Below are positions 34,492 to 45,000 of a stretch of DNA of 64,000 nt, one piece after another. Both the position numbers and the translations under genes were made by a program. How positions within the stretch are numbered: the stretch's first letter is position 1; each line of letters begins with the position of its first letter. Below the pieces are notes generated by a model. The model saw nothing but the letters and a program-made list of their open reading frames with translations, ran no database searches and was not told the origin of the DNA. Source of the stretch: Actinoplanes sp. TFC3. Lineage in GTDB: Bacteria; Actinomycetota; Actinomycetes; Mycobacteriales; Micromonosporaceae. The stretch is from positions 5,421,925 through 5,485,924 of the forward strand of contig NZ_LOJP01000001.1 in the NCBI RefSeq assembly GCF_001553785.1. Direction: 5' to 3'.

Positions 34492-35547
34492 TCAGCCGAC
34501 TTCCTGACGGAGGCCGTCGGCCGCGGTCACGGCCCGGGCCAGCGCGGCGAGGGCACGGCGCATCTGCGCGGGAGTGCCGATCGAGATCCGGAGGTGCCCC
34601 GGCAGACCCATGTCGGCGGTGTCCCGTACGAGGCAGCCGAGTGCCGCCAGGCGCGCAGTGGTCCGAGGTGCTCGCGGACCGAGCCTGACCAGGACGAAGT
34701 TGCCGCGGGAGGGCGGCGACTCCAGGCCGATGGCGTGCAGTTCGCTCCGGAATTGCTCGCGTGTCTCCACAACAGCCGCGGCTGTCTCGCGCATGTGCCG
34801 CTGGTCGGCGAGGGCCGCGAGGGCGGCGTGCTGGGCCAGCCGGTTGACGCTGTAGGGCAGGGCGCCACGAGCACACTCCACCGCCGCAGTGACAGCCGGG
34901 TCGGCGATCAGGTAGCCGATCCGCAGCCCGGCCAGCCCGTACGCCTTTGAGAAGGTACGCAGCACGGCGACCCCGGATCCTTCGGCCGCCCTGGACGCGG
35001 CGGAGGTGAAGTCCGGCCCGGCGTACTCGGCGTAAGCCTCGTCGACGACCAGCAACCCGCCGCCCTCGGCAGCCGCGTCTTGAAGCACGGTCAGTTCAGG
35101 GGCGTCCAGCACCCCACCGGTCGGGTTGTGCGGGTTGCACACGAAGGCCAGCGGGGCACCATCGCGCAGGTGTTTGGCAACCTCGTCGACGGGCTGCCGG
35201 TATCCCTCGAGCGGACAGGGGACAAAGGGGCGACGGGCGGCACGCAGGCTCTCCGTATAGCTCAGGAACGTGCCGGCGGTGACGACTGTCGGCTGCCCCT
35301 CATCGGCCAGAGCCAGCGCCAAGAGCAGGATTACCTCGTCGATGCCGTTGCCGAGGGCGATGCGCTCGGGTGCGACACGGTGATGGTGCGCCAGCGCAGC
35401 GAGCAGGTCGGCGTCCGGCCGGTCGGGGTAGCGGTGCACCCTCGTCACCTGCGCGGCCAGCACCGCGAGCGCGCGAGGGCTGGCGCCGTACGGGTTCTCA
35501 CCGGCATGCAGACGCAACACCGCGTCCCCCTCGTCGGGTGCCGACAT
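34492..35547 (-). CDS. HisC-type PLP aminotransferase
   Basis: About 351 residues; ATG 35547 touches the radical-SAM stop (a GTG one codon earlier is possible). Fold-type I class II: LHAGENPYGASP, ALGNGIDEVI, FVCNPHNPTGG, VVDEAYAEY, and the PLP lysine in RTFSKAYGLAGLRIGY. Such enzymes act on histidinol phosphate or aromatic amino acids. Its place beside a keto-acid methyltransferase suggests it interconverts an aromatic amino acid and its keto acid before and after beta-methylation. A primary histidine role is unlikely inside this operon. Confidence 0.8.
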   Translation of the reverse strand: MSAPDEGDAVLRLHAGENPYGASPRALAVLAAQVTRVHRYPDRPDADLLAALAHHHRVAPERIALGNGIDEVILLLALALADEGQPTVVTAGTFLSYTESLRAARRPFVPCPLEGYRQPVDEVAKHLRDGAPLAFVCNPHNPTGGVLDAPELTVLQDAAAEGGGLLVVDEAYAEYAGPDFTSAASRAAEGSGVAVLRTFSKAYGLAGLRIGYLIADPAVTAAVECARGALPYSVNRLAQHAALAALADQRHMRETAAAVVETREQFRSELHAIGLESPPSRGNFVLVRLGPRAPRTTARLAALGCLVRDTADMGLPGHLRISIGTPAQMRRALAALARAVTAADGLRQEVG

Positions 35548-37469
35548 CACGCCCGTGCCGGGGCGGTCGGCATCACCTGGAGTAGCACACGACCGTCATC
35601 CTCCGTCGGCTCGTCCTCGGGAAGGTCGAGCAGGACGAGGCTGATGATCCGCCCGCCCTCCTCGAAGAGCATGTTGTGCTCACGGAGCACCCTCAGCCGC
35701 TCTTCGGCAACCGGACTCGATCCCTCCGCGCGCAACACGGCTTCCTCGGTGACCGGCGCCGCCAGGCGCTTGAGTAGACGCAGCATCGCCTCGTCGGCCG
35801 GGACCTCGCGAGCCGAGCCGAACCGAGTGTCGACAATCCACTGTGAACCGTCCTCGCGGCGCTGCACTTCGAGCACCGGCTTCTCCGATCGGGCCGTCTG
35901 CTCCCGCATGCCGCGCCACTGCTCGACGAGCAGGTTCACCTCGCCCAGCCATTCCACCGCCAGCTCGTGGTACGGAGCCGGCCCGTGGTCGGTGAAGAAG
36001 TACGCCAGCTCATCGAGGTCTTCCGCCGGGAAGGGAAACGCCTTCTCGTAGAAGTCCATCGGCTTGAGTTCCAGGCCGTACTTCGCAGGATCGGTGAAGT
36101 ACGGGCTGTACCGGTCGAACCGCACCAGGTACGCACCACCCGGCGGAGGCAGGTGCATCAGCAACGGCAGATCCTCGACGTATTTGCGGTACACCTCCTC
36201 GCGCTCCCCCGGAAATCCCATCAGCAGATTCCAGGCGGGGCTCATCCCGTTCCGGACGCATTTCTTCAGGAACTGGATGTTGAGGAACGCCGTGATCCCC
36301 TTGCCCATGAGCTTGAGGGTCTCCGTGGCGAGCGATTCGACGCCGGGCTGCACCCTGGTCACCCCCACCCGCACCATCGCGGCCATGTCCTGACTGCTCA
36401 GCGGCAGCTTCACCTCGTAGAAGATGGAGGGGCCGCCGGAGCGCGCCGGCAGCTGCTTGAAGACCTCGCGGGGGAAGTTCTTCGGCAAGATGTTGTCGGT
36501 GCACATGAAGCCTCTGGCCTGCCCGTAGAGGGTGGAGAGCCACTCGAACTGGCGCAGCGCCACCTCCGGAGACATCGCGCGGTAGCCCATGCCGAGACCG
36601 TTCAGACCGCAGAAGGTGCAGTGCGAGCGCTGACCCCACCAGCAGCCCCGAGAGGTCTCGAACATCAACTCCGGCTTGATCTCCGGATCCGAGCTCAGTT
36701 CGGTGCGGACCTTCTGGAAGGCCGCAAGGTAGTCGGCGAAGTCCGGCTCGAAGAAGTCGTCGATGTCGCGATCGCGTCCTACGCCCGCGGCCAGGCGTGC
36801 GTCACCGGCGTTCGCCGAGGTGACCACTCCCACGATGTTGTTGACCGCGCCCAGCCCTTCATCCAGGTAGAGCCGGACGAAATCGGGGAACGTGTGGAGG
36901 GCGGGCCCGGAGAACACGGCGTCGATGTCAGGCACGTTCCGGGCCAGGACCGCGCCCATCGGCGCCTCACAGTTGGCGCCCCCGAGCACCGCCACCGCCG
37001 CCGGGTTGCGAAGCTTCACCAGGCGGGCCATCGCGATGGATGCGTTGGTCTGCGCGAACATCGACGTGAAGCCGATGATGCCCGAGTCGGCCAGAGAATA
37101 GCGGTCGCACATCCGGTCGAGGAATTGCGGCAGCCCAGCCCGCAGGTCCAGGATGTTCGACCGGAATCCACTCCATCGAGGCCCGGTGTAGTAACGGGAG
37201 AAGTAGTCGCCCTGGTTGTCCGGAGCGTTCGGGAAAGCCAGACCACGGAACATCCACTCGCCGAGCCCGGTGAGCAGGTGTTGAAGCTGGCCGGTGATCT
37301 CCTCGTACATCTCGGCGCCGAAGTACCGAGCGAAATCCAAGTTCAGCGAGTGGACGGACGCCTCGACCCGGTCACCGAGTTCCCGCCGGGCCAGCGCCGA
37401 CAGCTGGCTGAGGGCGAACGAAGGCCGGTCCCAGTCAGCGAAAGGCATGTTCACCAGATTGATCTTCAT
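35547..37469 (-). CDS. Cobalamin-binding radical SAM protein with Cx7Cx2C cluster site
   Basis: Start ATG 37469 (KINLVNMPF) with AAGGA upstream; 640 residues. Residues about 1-240 look like a B12-binding Rossmann domain (GIIGFTSMFAQTNASIAMAR, AVAVLGGANCEA). The [4Fe-4S] site is RGCWWGQRSHCTFCGLNG, C-x7-C-x2-C rather than the usual Cx3Cx2C, a spacing I associate with the RiPP maturation radical SAM protein 1 family. The barrel follows (VQPGVESLATETLKLMGKGI, NLLMGFPGE), then a 170-residue tail. Possible roles are methylation or another radical change on an amino acid building block or carrier-bound peptide. There is no RiPP precursor nearby. Confidence 0.82.
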   Translation of the reverse strand: MKINLVNMPFADWDRPSFALSQLSALARRELGDRVEASVHSLNLDFARYFGAEMYEEITGQLQHLLTGLGEWMFRGLAFPNAPDNQGDYFSRYYTGPRWSGFRSNILDLRAGLPQFLDRMCDRYSLADSGIIGFTSMFAQTNASIAMARLVKLRNPAAVAVLGGANCEAPMGAVLARNVPDIDAVFSGPALHTFPDFVRLYLDEGLGAVNNIVGVVTSANAGDARLAAGVGRDRDIDDFFEPDFADYLAAFQKVRTELSSDPEIKPELMFETSRGCWWGQRSHCTFCGLNGLGMGYRAMSPEVALRQFEWLSTLYGQARGFMCTDNILPKNFPREVFKQLPARSGGPSIFYEVKLPLSSQDMAAMVRVGVTRVQPGVESLATETLKLMGKGITAFLNIQFLKKCVRNGMSPAWNLLMGFPGEREEVYRKYVEDLPLLMHLPPPGGAYLVRFDRYSPYFTDPAKYGLELKPMDFYEKAFPFPAEDLDELAYFFTDHGPAPYHELAVEWLGEVNLLVEQWRGMREQTARSEKPVLEVQRREDGSQWIVDTRFGSAREVPADEAMLRLLKRLAAPVTEEAVLRAEGSSPVAEERLRVLREHNMLFEEGGRIISLVLLDLPEDEPTEDDGRVLLQVMPTAPARA

Positions 37470-37525
37470 CCTGCCGTTCCTTCCTGCTGATGGTTGTGAG
37501 ACGCCCATCCCCGCGTGCGTCCCTG

Positions 37526-38746
37526 TCAGCCGAGACTCAGCGGAAGGGAGCGCAAGGACCGGAATTCCAGGTTGCTGTTCCATTCCGGAACACCCGCCAG
37601 CCGGATCTCCGGGAAACGGGAGAACAGGGCGGTGAAGAACCATTTGATCTCGAGGCTGGCTATCTGCCGGCCGATGCACGCGTGCGGCCCGAATCCGAAC
37701 GACAGGTTCTTGCCACTGTTCGGCCGGTCGAGGTCGAACTCGTCCGGGTCGTCGAACACAGCCGGATCCCGGTTGGCGGCGCCCAGGAAAAGAGCGACAC
37801 GTTGTCCGCTCTTGATGCGGACGCCTCGCACGTGCACGTCCGTTGTCGCGACCCGCCAGGTGAACTGGTTCGACGCGTTGTAGCGCACCACCTCGTTCGC
37901 GGTGTTGTCCACGCACGCGGGATCCGTCAGAAAGCGAGCGATCTGGCCGGGACTGGTGGCGAACGCTAGCGTGCCGCTGCCGAGGGAACCCGGGGTCGTG
38001 GGGGCGAACAGCGCGATCAGCAGCAAAACCAGCTGGTGGACGGTCTGCTCTGGCGTGACCTCGGTCTGGTCGCTGAAACTGCCGGCCAGGCGGGCGATCA
38101 CGGTGCCCGGGACGACCTTGCCCCGCTTACCCGCGACGAGCTCGAATGCATACTCGTGCAGCTCCGCGAGATGATCGAGCAGTTGGTCGAGCTCCAGCGG
38201 CTGCTCCTGGGGACCCGACCAGTAGGTCATCACCCTGTTCACATTCGGTACCACGTCATCGAGGTCCTCCTCGGGAACCCCGAATGCGTGGACAGCGGCC
38301 TGCACAGGAAGCTTCTCCGCTAGTCCAGAGACGGCATCGATCTCCGTCACGCCCTCCGGCACGCCGGCCACCAGGTCGCGGGCCACCCGCTCGATGAGCT
38401 TGCTGTAAAGGCCGTGGGCCTCATGGGTGAAGCCCGCGGTCGTGGACCTTCTCAGCGCGGCATGACGCGTGCCGTCCGTGTACATCATGACGTTCTTGGT
38501 AAACCGGTGGTAAATGTTCTCCGCCGGCAACTCCCGGCCGTTGAACTTGCCGCTGAGGATCTCTTCCATGCGCTCGGCCTTGAATCGGCGGTCACTCAGC
38601 GCGGCAGTGCAGTCCTCATATCTGGTGATGGCCCACGCGCTTAGACTGTCACACCAGTGCACCGGCTCACGCTCCGCGAGGCGGGCATAGACGGGGTACG
38701 GATCGGGAACGATACCCGGATCCGACAGCGGCGGAATGTTTCCCAC
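37526..38746 (-). CDS. txtE: TxtE-like cytochrome P450, predicted L-tryptophan 4-nitrase
   Basis: 406 residues from GTG 38746, with AGGAGG six bases upstream. Haem ligand Cys357 in [10 protein letters not shown]. The residues I recall as contacting tryptophan in TxtE (Arg59, Tyr89, Asn293, Thr296, Glu394) are all present at exactly those positions (Tyr89 in MMYTD, Asn293/Thr296 in NQFTWRV, Glu394 in NLEFRSL), and total length matches TxtE. The I-helix reads ALFAPTTPG, as in TxtE, instead of the usual AGxDT. TxtE adds a nitro group to C4 of L-tryptophan from NO and O2. The NOS gene in the same operon supplies the NO. Substrate could also be a beta-methyltryptophan. Confidence 0.9.
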   Translation of the reverse strand: MGNIPPLSDPGIVPDPYPVYARLAEREPVHWCDSLSAWAITRYEDCTAALSDRRFKAERMEEILSGKFNGRELPAENIYHRFTKNVMMYTDGTRHAALRRSTTAGFTHEAHGLYSKLIERVARDLVAGVPEGVTEIDAVSGLAEKLPVQAAVHAFGVPEEDLDDVVPNVNRVMTYWSGPQEQPLELDQLLDHLAELHEYAFELVAGKRGKVVPGTVIARLAGSFSDQTEVTPEQTVHQLVLLLIALFAPTTPGSLGSGTLAFATSPGQIARFLTDPACVDNTANEVVRYNASNQFTWRVATTDVHVRGVRIKSGQRVALFLGAANRDPAVFDDPDEFDLDRPNSGKNLSFGFGPHACIGRQIASLEIKWFFTALFSRFPEIRLAGVPEWNSNLEFRSLRSLPLSLG

Positions 38747-38800
38747 GGACTACCTCCTAATGTTGTCCGGACACACGCGATACACCCACAAAGATTTCGC

Positions 38801-39025
38801 TCAGGACGACGGAGCGGGGCTGTCCATGGCGTCGATCAGGCTCTGCGGACGCATGTCCGTCCACGTGTCGTCGATGAATGTCACGCAGGACTGCCGATCC
38901 GACGGCCCGTACGTCACGTTCCAGCCGTCGGGAACGTCGTTCGTGGTCGGCCACAACGAATACTGACCCTCGCCGTTCACCAGGGCGTAGTAGCGGATAT
39001 CGTCCCGCTCGAATGGATTCTTCAC
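38801..39025 (-). CDS. mbtH: MbtH-like NRPS chaperone
   Basis: 74 residues with the family signature: [15 protein letters not shown] and DTWTDMRP. It binds and activates adenylation domains. Its start overlaps the large synthetase stop by four bases, so it is co-translated with the enzyme it most likely serves. Confidence 0.95.
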   Translation of the reverse strand: MKNPFERDDIRYYALVNGEGQYSLWPTTNDVPDGWNVTYGPSDRQSCVTFIDDTWTDMRPQSLIDAMDSPAPSS

Positions 39026-42000
39026 AACCGTTCCCTCTCCACGTCGTGCACGCTGGCCACGAGGGTTTCAGCGATTTCCGTCAGCGGACCGGGGGACATC
39101 ATCTCCCCGTGCCGGCAATCAATTTCGTACACTTGCACCTGACCGGTGAAATGCTCGGCCCACCGCGCAACGACGTCTGCGGGCGCGACTTTGTTATCGG
39201 CCACCGCGGCATAAAAGTGGAGGTCTCCCCGCACGCGGCCGGCCGGACGAGGAAGGCCGCCGATCCGTGCGGAGTTGAGGGCCACCTCAAGGATTCGCTC
39301 CACCTGTTCACGGCGCAGGGATCCCAGCGTGCTCATGGGTTCCTGCAGAGCTTCGACAACCCGTTCCATGCCGGCGGACTCGAGCCAGCCGTCCGTCCCG
39401 ACACCGAACGCCTCCAGAATTCCCCTCAGCATCACCTCGGTCTTCTCGGATTCCTCCTGCTCGGCAACGGGATACGGGGTGGAGTCGAACATCGCCAGGA
39501 ACTCCACACCGTGTCCGCGTTTCTGCAGCTCCAGCGCCACCGCATGGGCGATCGTCCCGCCGAGCGACCATCCGGCCAGGCGATACGGGCCCGCATTCTG
39601 GACCGCGACGATGTCGTCCACGTAATCGCTTGCCATCTCCTCGATGGACCGAGGGAGCGGGCCGCCGGCGTTCAACCCGCGGGCCTGGATCCCGTACACC
39701 GGATAGTCCGGGCCGAAATGCTGGAGCAGTCCGGAGTAGCACCAGCTCAAACCGCCAACCGGGTGGACGCAGAAGATGGGGAGACGGCTTCCGCCGGACC
39801 GGAGGGGAAGCAGTGGGCTCAGCGCATCAAGCAGCGACGACGGATGCAGCTGCCGGCTGAGAGCCGCGACGGTAGGGGCCTGGAAGAGGGCACGCACGGA
39901 GATCTCGGTGCCCAGTTCCGCGTGTATGCGGCGGATCAGCCGGGTCGCGAGCAGGGAGTGCCCACCCAGGTCGAAGAAGCCGTCATCGACGGACACCCGT
40001 TCCACCCCGAGGACCTCGGCAAACAGGCTGCACAGCACTCTTTCCTGCTCCGTGCGCGGAGCCCGCCCGACGAGGGTGGGGTAGACCGGGGCCGGCAGCC
40101 GGCGGCGGTCGACCTTGCCGTTGGCGGTCAGCGGCAGCGCCTCCAGAACCACCACGGCCGACGGGACCATGTAGTCCGGCAGCCTCACCGCGACACGATC
40201 GCGGAGCGCCGCCGCATCGACCACGATGCCGGCGACCGCAACCACGTAGGCGACGATCCGTCTGTCACCCGGGCGGTCCTCCCGCACCACGGCGACCGAC
40301 TGGTCCACCACGTCGTCCTGCCGGAGCGCCGCCTCGATCTCACCGAGCTCGATCCGGAACCCGCGTACCTTCACCTGGTCATCGATGCGCCCGACGAACT
40401 CCAGACGTCCCCGTGGGTGCCACCGCACCTGGTCACCGGTGCGGTACATCCGCTCTCCGGTCCCCCAGGGGTTGGCGACGAACCGTTCAGCGGTCAGGGC
40501 CGGCCGGTTCAGATAGCCACGAGCCAAACCCGCCCCAGCCACGTACAGCTCACCGACCACACCGGGCGGGACCGGCTGCAGCCGCTCATCCACCACAAAG
40601 ACCCGCGTGTTGAACACCGGACGGCCGATGGGAACCTCGGTCACCCGCTCGTTCTCGGACAGCCCGTCAACGACCCAGGACGCCACGTCGACAGTTGCCT
40701 CCGAGGGTCCGTAGGCGTTGACCATCCTCCGGCCCGGTGCCCAGCGTTCCACCAGGTCGGCCGACAACGCCTCGCTGCCCGTGATGAGCACCCGCAGGTC
40801 TGGATGGTGCGTGGGGGGAAGGCTGGTCAGCACAGCGGGCGGCAGATGGGCATGAGTGATCTTGTGATCGCGGATGAAGCGACTGAGGGGATCCCCGTAG
40901 AGAGTCTCCTGCGGGATCACCAGACGTGCTCCAGACAGCAGGGAAAGGCAATATTCGGAAACGGATACGTCGAAGCTGGGAGAAGCGAGCTGCAGGACCC
41001 TGCTGCCGGAGTCGATGTCGTACCGGTCGGCCTGGTTGGCGACCAGGCCGGCGATCCCGTGGTGGGTGACGACAACACCCTTGGGACGCCCCGTCGAGCC
41101 GGACGTGTAAATGACATATGCAGGATGCGCCAGCCCCAGAGCAACGTCCGGGTCGGACGCCGGATAGGACGACACGTCCGGGAGCTCTATCAGCGTCACC
41201 GCCGGCTCGGCATCACCGAGCATGGACGTCGTCCTGTCCGCCGGGTAGTTCTGGTCGATCGGAAGATACGCACCGCCGGCCTTCACCGTCGCCAGCAGGG
41301 CCACCACTAAGTCCACCGACCGTGGCAGATTCAGAGCCACGACAGTTTCCGGGCGCACCCCCCGATCGATCAGATGGTGCGCCAGCCTGTTCGCCCGGGC
41401 GTTGAGCTCGGCGTAGGTGACTTCCTCGGCTCCGTACACTAAGGCGACAGCGTCCGGCGCCCGCCGGACCTGGGCCTCGAACAACTGCGGGAAGGTCTCG
41501 GCAGGAACCTCGCGGTCGGTGTCGTTCCACTCCACCACCAACCGTCGCCGCTCCTGCGGGGCCAGGATGTCGGCCTCGCTGATGCGGATCCCGGGGTCGT
41601 GGGCGAAGACGGTCAGCAGGCGGCCCAGCCGCTGACACAGCGTCTCCGCGGTGGCCTGGTCGAACAGGTCCGTCGCGTATTCCAGGACCCCGGCCAGCCC
41701 ACCGGCAGCCGCGCCCCGGCCCTCCTCCGACAGGCTGAAGGACAGGTCGATCTTGGCGCCGGAGCGGTCGATCGGCCGCCCGTGGATCTCGAGCCCGTGG
41801 AGCGCGGCATCGTGCCGGGTGTTGTTCTGCAGGACGAGCACCACCTGGTAGATGGGGTGGTGAGCCAGGCTGCGGGGCGGGTTAAGGATCTCCACGAGTC
41901 GTTCGAAGGGGAGGTCCGCGTTGGCGTAGGCGGCCAGATCGCTTTCCCGGACCCGGTCCAGGAGCTCGGCGAAGGTGGGATCCCCCGAGGTGTCGGTGCG

Positions 42001-45000
42001 CAGAACGAGAGTGTTGACGAAGAAGCCGACCAGGTCGTTGAGGGCGTCGTCGTTCCGACCGGCCATCGCCGCCCCGATGGGAATGTCCGTGCCGGAGCCC
42101 AGACGGGTGAGCAACGCGGCCACCGCTGCCTGCAGCACCATGTAGAGGGTGCAGCCGTGCGCCTTGGCCACTTTCACGAGCCCCGCGTGCAGGTCGGCGT
42201 CGATGGTGAGGGGAACGGTGGCACCGTGGTAGCTAGCCACCGCGGGGCGAGCCCGGTTGGCCGGCAGTTCCAGCAGATCGGGTGCGCCGGCCAGGGCCTG
42301 GCGCCAGAAGCCGGATCGCCGTTCCAGCACGCTCTCCGGGTCGCCCTCCGCACCGAGCACCTCACGCTGCCACAGCGTGAAATCCACGTACTGGACCGGG
42401 AGGTCGTCCCAGACCGGCGCCTGCCCCTGGCAGCGGGCCGCATAGGCCGCCGACAGGTCCCGCAGGAGCGGGCCATGGGACCAGCCGTCACTGACGATGT
42501 GATGCATCACCAGCAACAGCACGGCGTCGTCTTCGGCCAGGCTGAACAGCTGCGCCCGCACCAGGAGTTCGGCACCGAGGTTGAAGTGGTAGTCGGCCGC
42601 TACCTCCAGGGCCGGCGCCAGGTCCCGCTCGTCAACCGCGGTGACCTGCAGACCCGGCAGCGCCTCGGCGGGAGAAAGCACCTTCTGGAACGGCTCACCC
42701 TCCCGCTCCGGGAACACCGTGCGCAGGGCCTCGTGTCGGCCCACCACGTCGGCCAATGCCTCCTGGAGCGCGGGTACGTCCACCCGCCCTGACAGACGCA
42801 CGGGCAAGGGGGAGTTGTAGTTGGCGCTGGAGCCCTCCAGCCGGTCCAGGAACCACAACCTCCGCTGGGCGAACGACAGCGGTACCACCTCGGGACGAAC
42901 CCGGGTGCGCAACAGCGGCCGGGGCCTACCGGTCCCGTCGCCGCCGGCAGCGAGACCGTCGGCGAGACCAGCCACCGTCGGAGACTGGAACAACGCCCTG
43001 ATGCTGAGCTCCACACCGAGCACGGCGCGAATGCGGTTGATCAGCCGGGTCGCCAAGAGCGAGTGTCCCCCCAGGTCGAAGAAGTTGTCGTCGATCCCGA
43101 CCTCGGCCGCACCCAGCACATCGGCGAACAGGCCGCAGAGGATCTCCTCCTGTGGACTTCGCGCCTTCCGGCCGGCAGCCGCACTGCTGTAATGCGGTGT
43201 CGGCAAAGCCCTCCGGTTCACCTTCCCGTTCGGCGTCAGCGGCAGCTCCTCCATCACCACGAACGCCGAGGGCACCATGTAGTCCGGGAGCACCTCGGCC
43301 ACCCGCCGGCGAACCGACGCCTGGTCCACGCCCGGGCCGGTCAGGTAGGCGACCAGGCGCCTGTCGCCAGGACGGTCCTCCCGCACAGTGACCACGGACT
43401 GCCGGACACCCGGACACGCGGCGAGAGCGGCCTCGACTTCACCCAGCTCGATGCGGAATCCGCGCACCTTCACCTGGTCGTCGACACGGCCCTGGAACTC
43501 CAGCTCGCCCTGGGCGTTCCACCGCACGAGATCACCGGTGCGGTACATGCGCTTCCCGCCCCCTCGGGGATCGGCAACAAACCGTCCCGCGGTCAGGGCC
43601 GGCCGGTTCAGATAGCCACGAGCCAGGCCCGTACCCGTCACGTACAACTCGCCCACGACACCGGGAGGCACGAGCCGCAGCCACTCGTCCCGGATCGAGA
43701 ACCGGGTGTTCCAGAACGGGCGGCCGACGGGGATCGCTCCGGGATCGAGGAGCCGACCGGGCTTGATGCGGAATTCGCTGCAGTTGACGGTGGTCTCGGT
43801 ATGGCCGTAGGCGTTGATCATGGTCGCGTCCGGATGCCTGGCACGCCATCTGCGCACGGCATCACCGGTGAGCAGTTCACCGCCGGCGATCAGGGTCCCG
43901 GACGGGGAGAACTCGTCCGGGAGGTTCTCGAGCACTCCGAGATGGGAGGGGGTGATCTTCATGAACGTCGGCCGGCCGGCGATGGTGGAGTACTCGTCCA
44001 GGTCAGCGAGCACCACGCGCCCTCCGCTCACGAGGGGGGTGTAGAGCGCTGTGACAGTCAGGTCGAACGCGATGGACGAGTGCAGCAGTGCTGAACCGGA
44101 TGCGTCGGGATAGGCCGCCCGCGCACGGTAGAGATAGGCGCCCAGGGAGGCGTGTTCAATCACTACGCCCTTGGGCTCCCCGGTGGAACCGGAGGTGTAG
44201 ACGACGTACGCCGAGTTTGCCGGAGCCAGACGCACGTCCGGGTTGGCGGCGGAGCAGGAAGAGGCGTCCGGCAGCTCGGTCAGCGTCAGAATCGGGGCGG
44301 CGTTAGCGAGTGTGTATGCGATCCGGTCCGCGGGATAGTTCTGGTCGATGGGCAGGTACGCAGCGCCGGACTTCACGGTCGCCAGCAACGCGACGACCAG
44401 ATCCACGGACCGCGGCAGGCTCAGAGCCACGATGGTCTCCGGTCCCACACCCTGGCCGATCAGGTGGTGCGCCACGCGGTTCGCCCGGGCGTTCAGCTGA
44501 GCGTAGGTGACTTCTTCAGCTCCGGACACGACGGCGACAGCGCCGGGCGTCCGCTCCACCTGAGCCTCGAACAGCTCCGGCAACGTGACCGCCGGGACCT
44601 CGACAGCAGTGTCGTTCCACTCGTCCAGGGTCCGCAGCTCCATCTCGGACAGTACGTCGATCTCGGCGATCGCCCGTGCCGGGTCCATGATGACCGTACG
44701 CAGCACGAGGAGCAACCGGTCCACCATCGCCTGCGCGGTGCGTTCGTCGAAGACGTCGGCGGCGTACCCCAGGTTGCACAGCAGTGCGTCCGGGGTCTCG
44801 GTGAAGCTGAAGGTCAGATCGAATTTGGCCGTCTCCATGTGAACCGGCTCCCGGACCATCCGGAGCCCGGCCATCTCCACCACGCTGGCGACCTTGTTCT
44901 CCAGCACCAGCATGACCTGGAACAGGGGTGACCGGGACTGCGAGCGTTCCGGCGCCAGCTCCTCCACCAGCAGGTCGAACGGGATGTCTTGGTGGGCGAA

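Noticed and set aside
38878-41310. Long plus-strand frame opposite the NRPS and MbtH genes
   Set aside because: Antisense shadow of high-GC coding sequence; the minus strand has complete NRPS domains. The same holds for the plus-strand frames at 35967-37490, 41599-42792 and 43063-44094.
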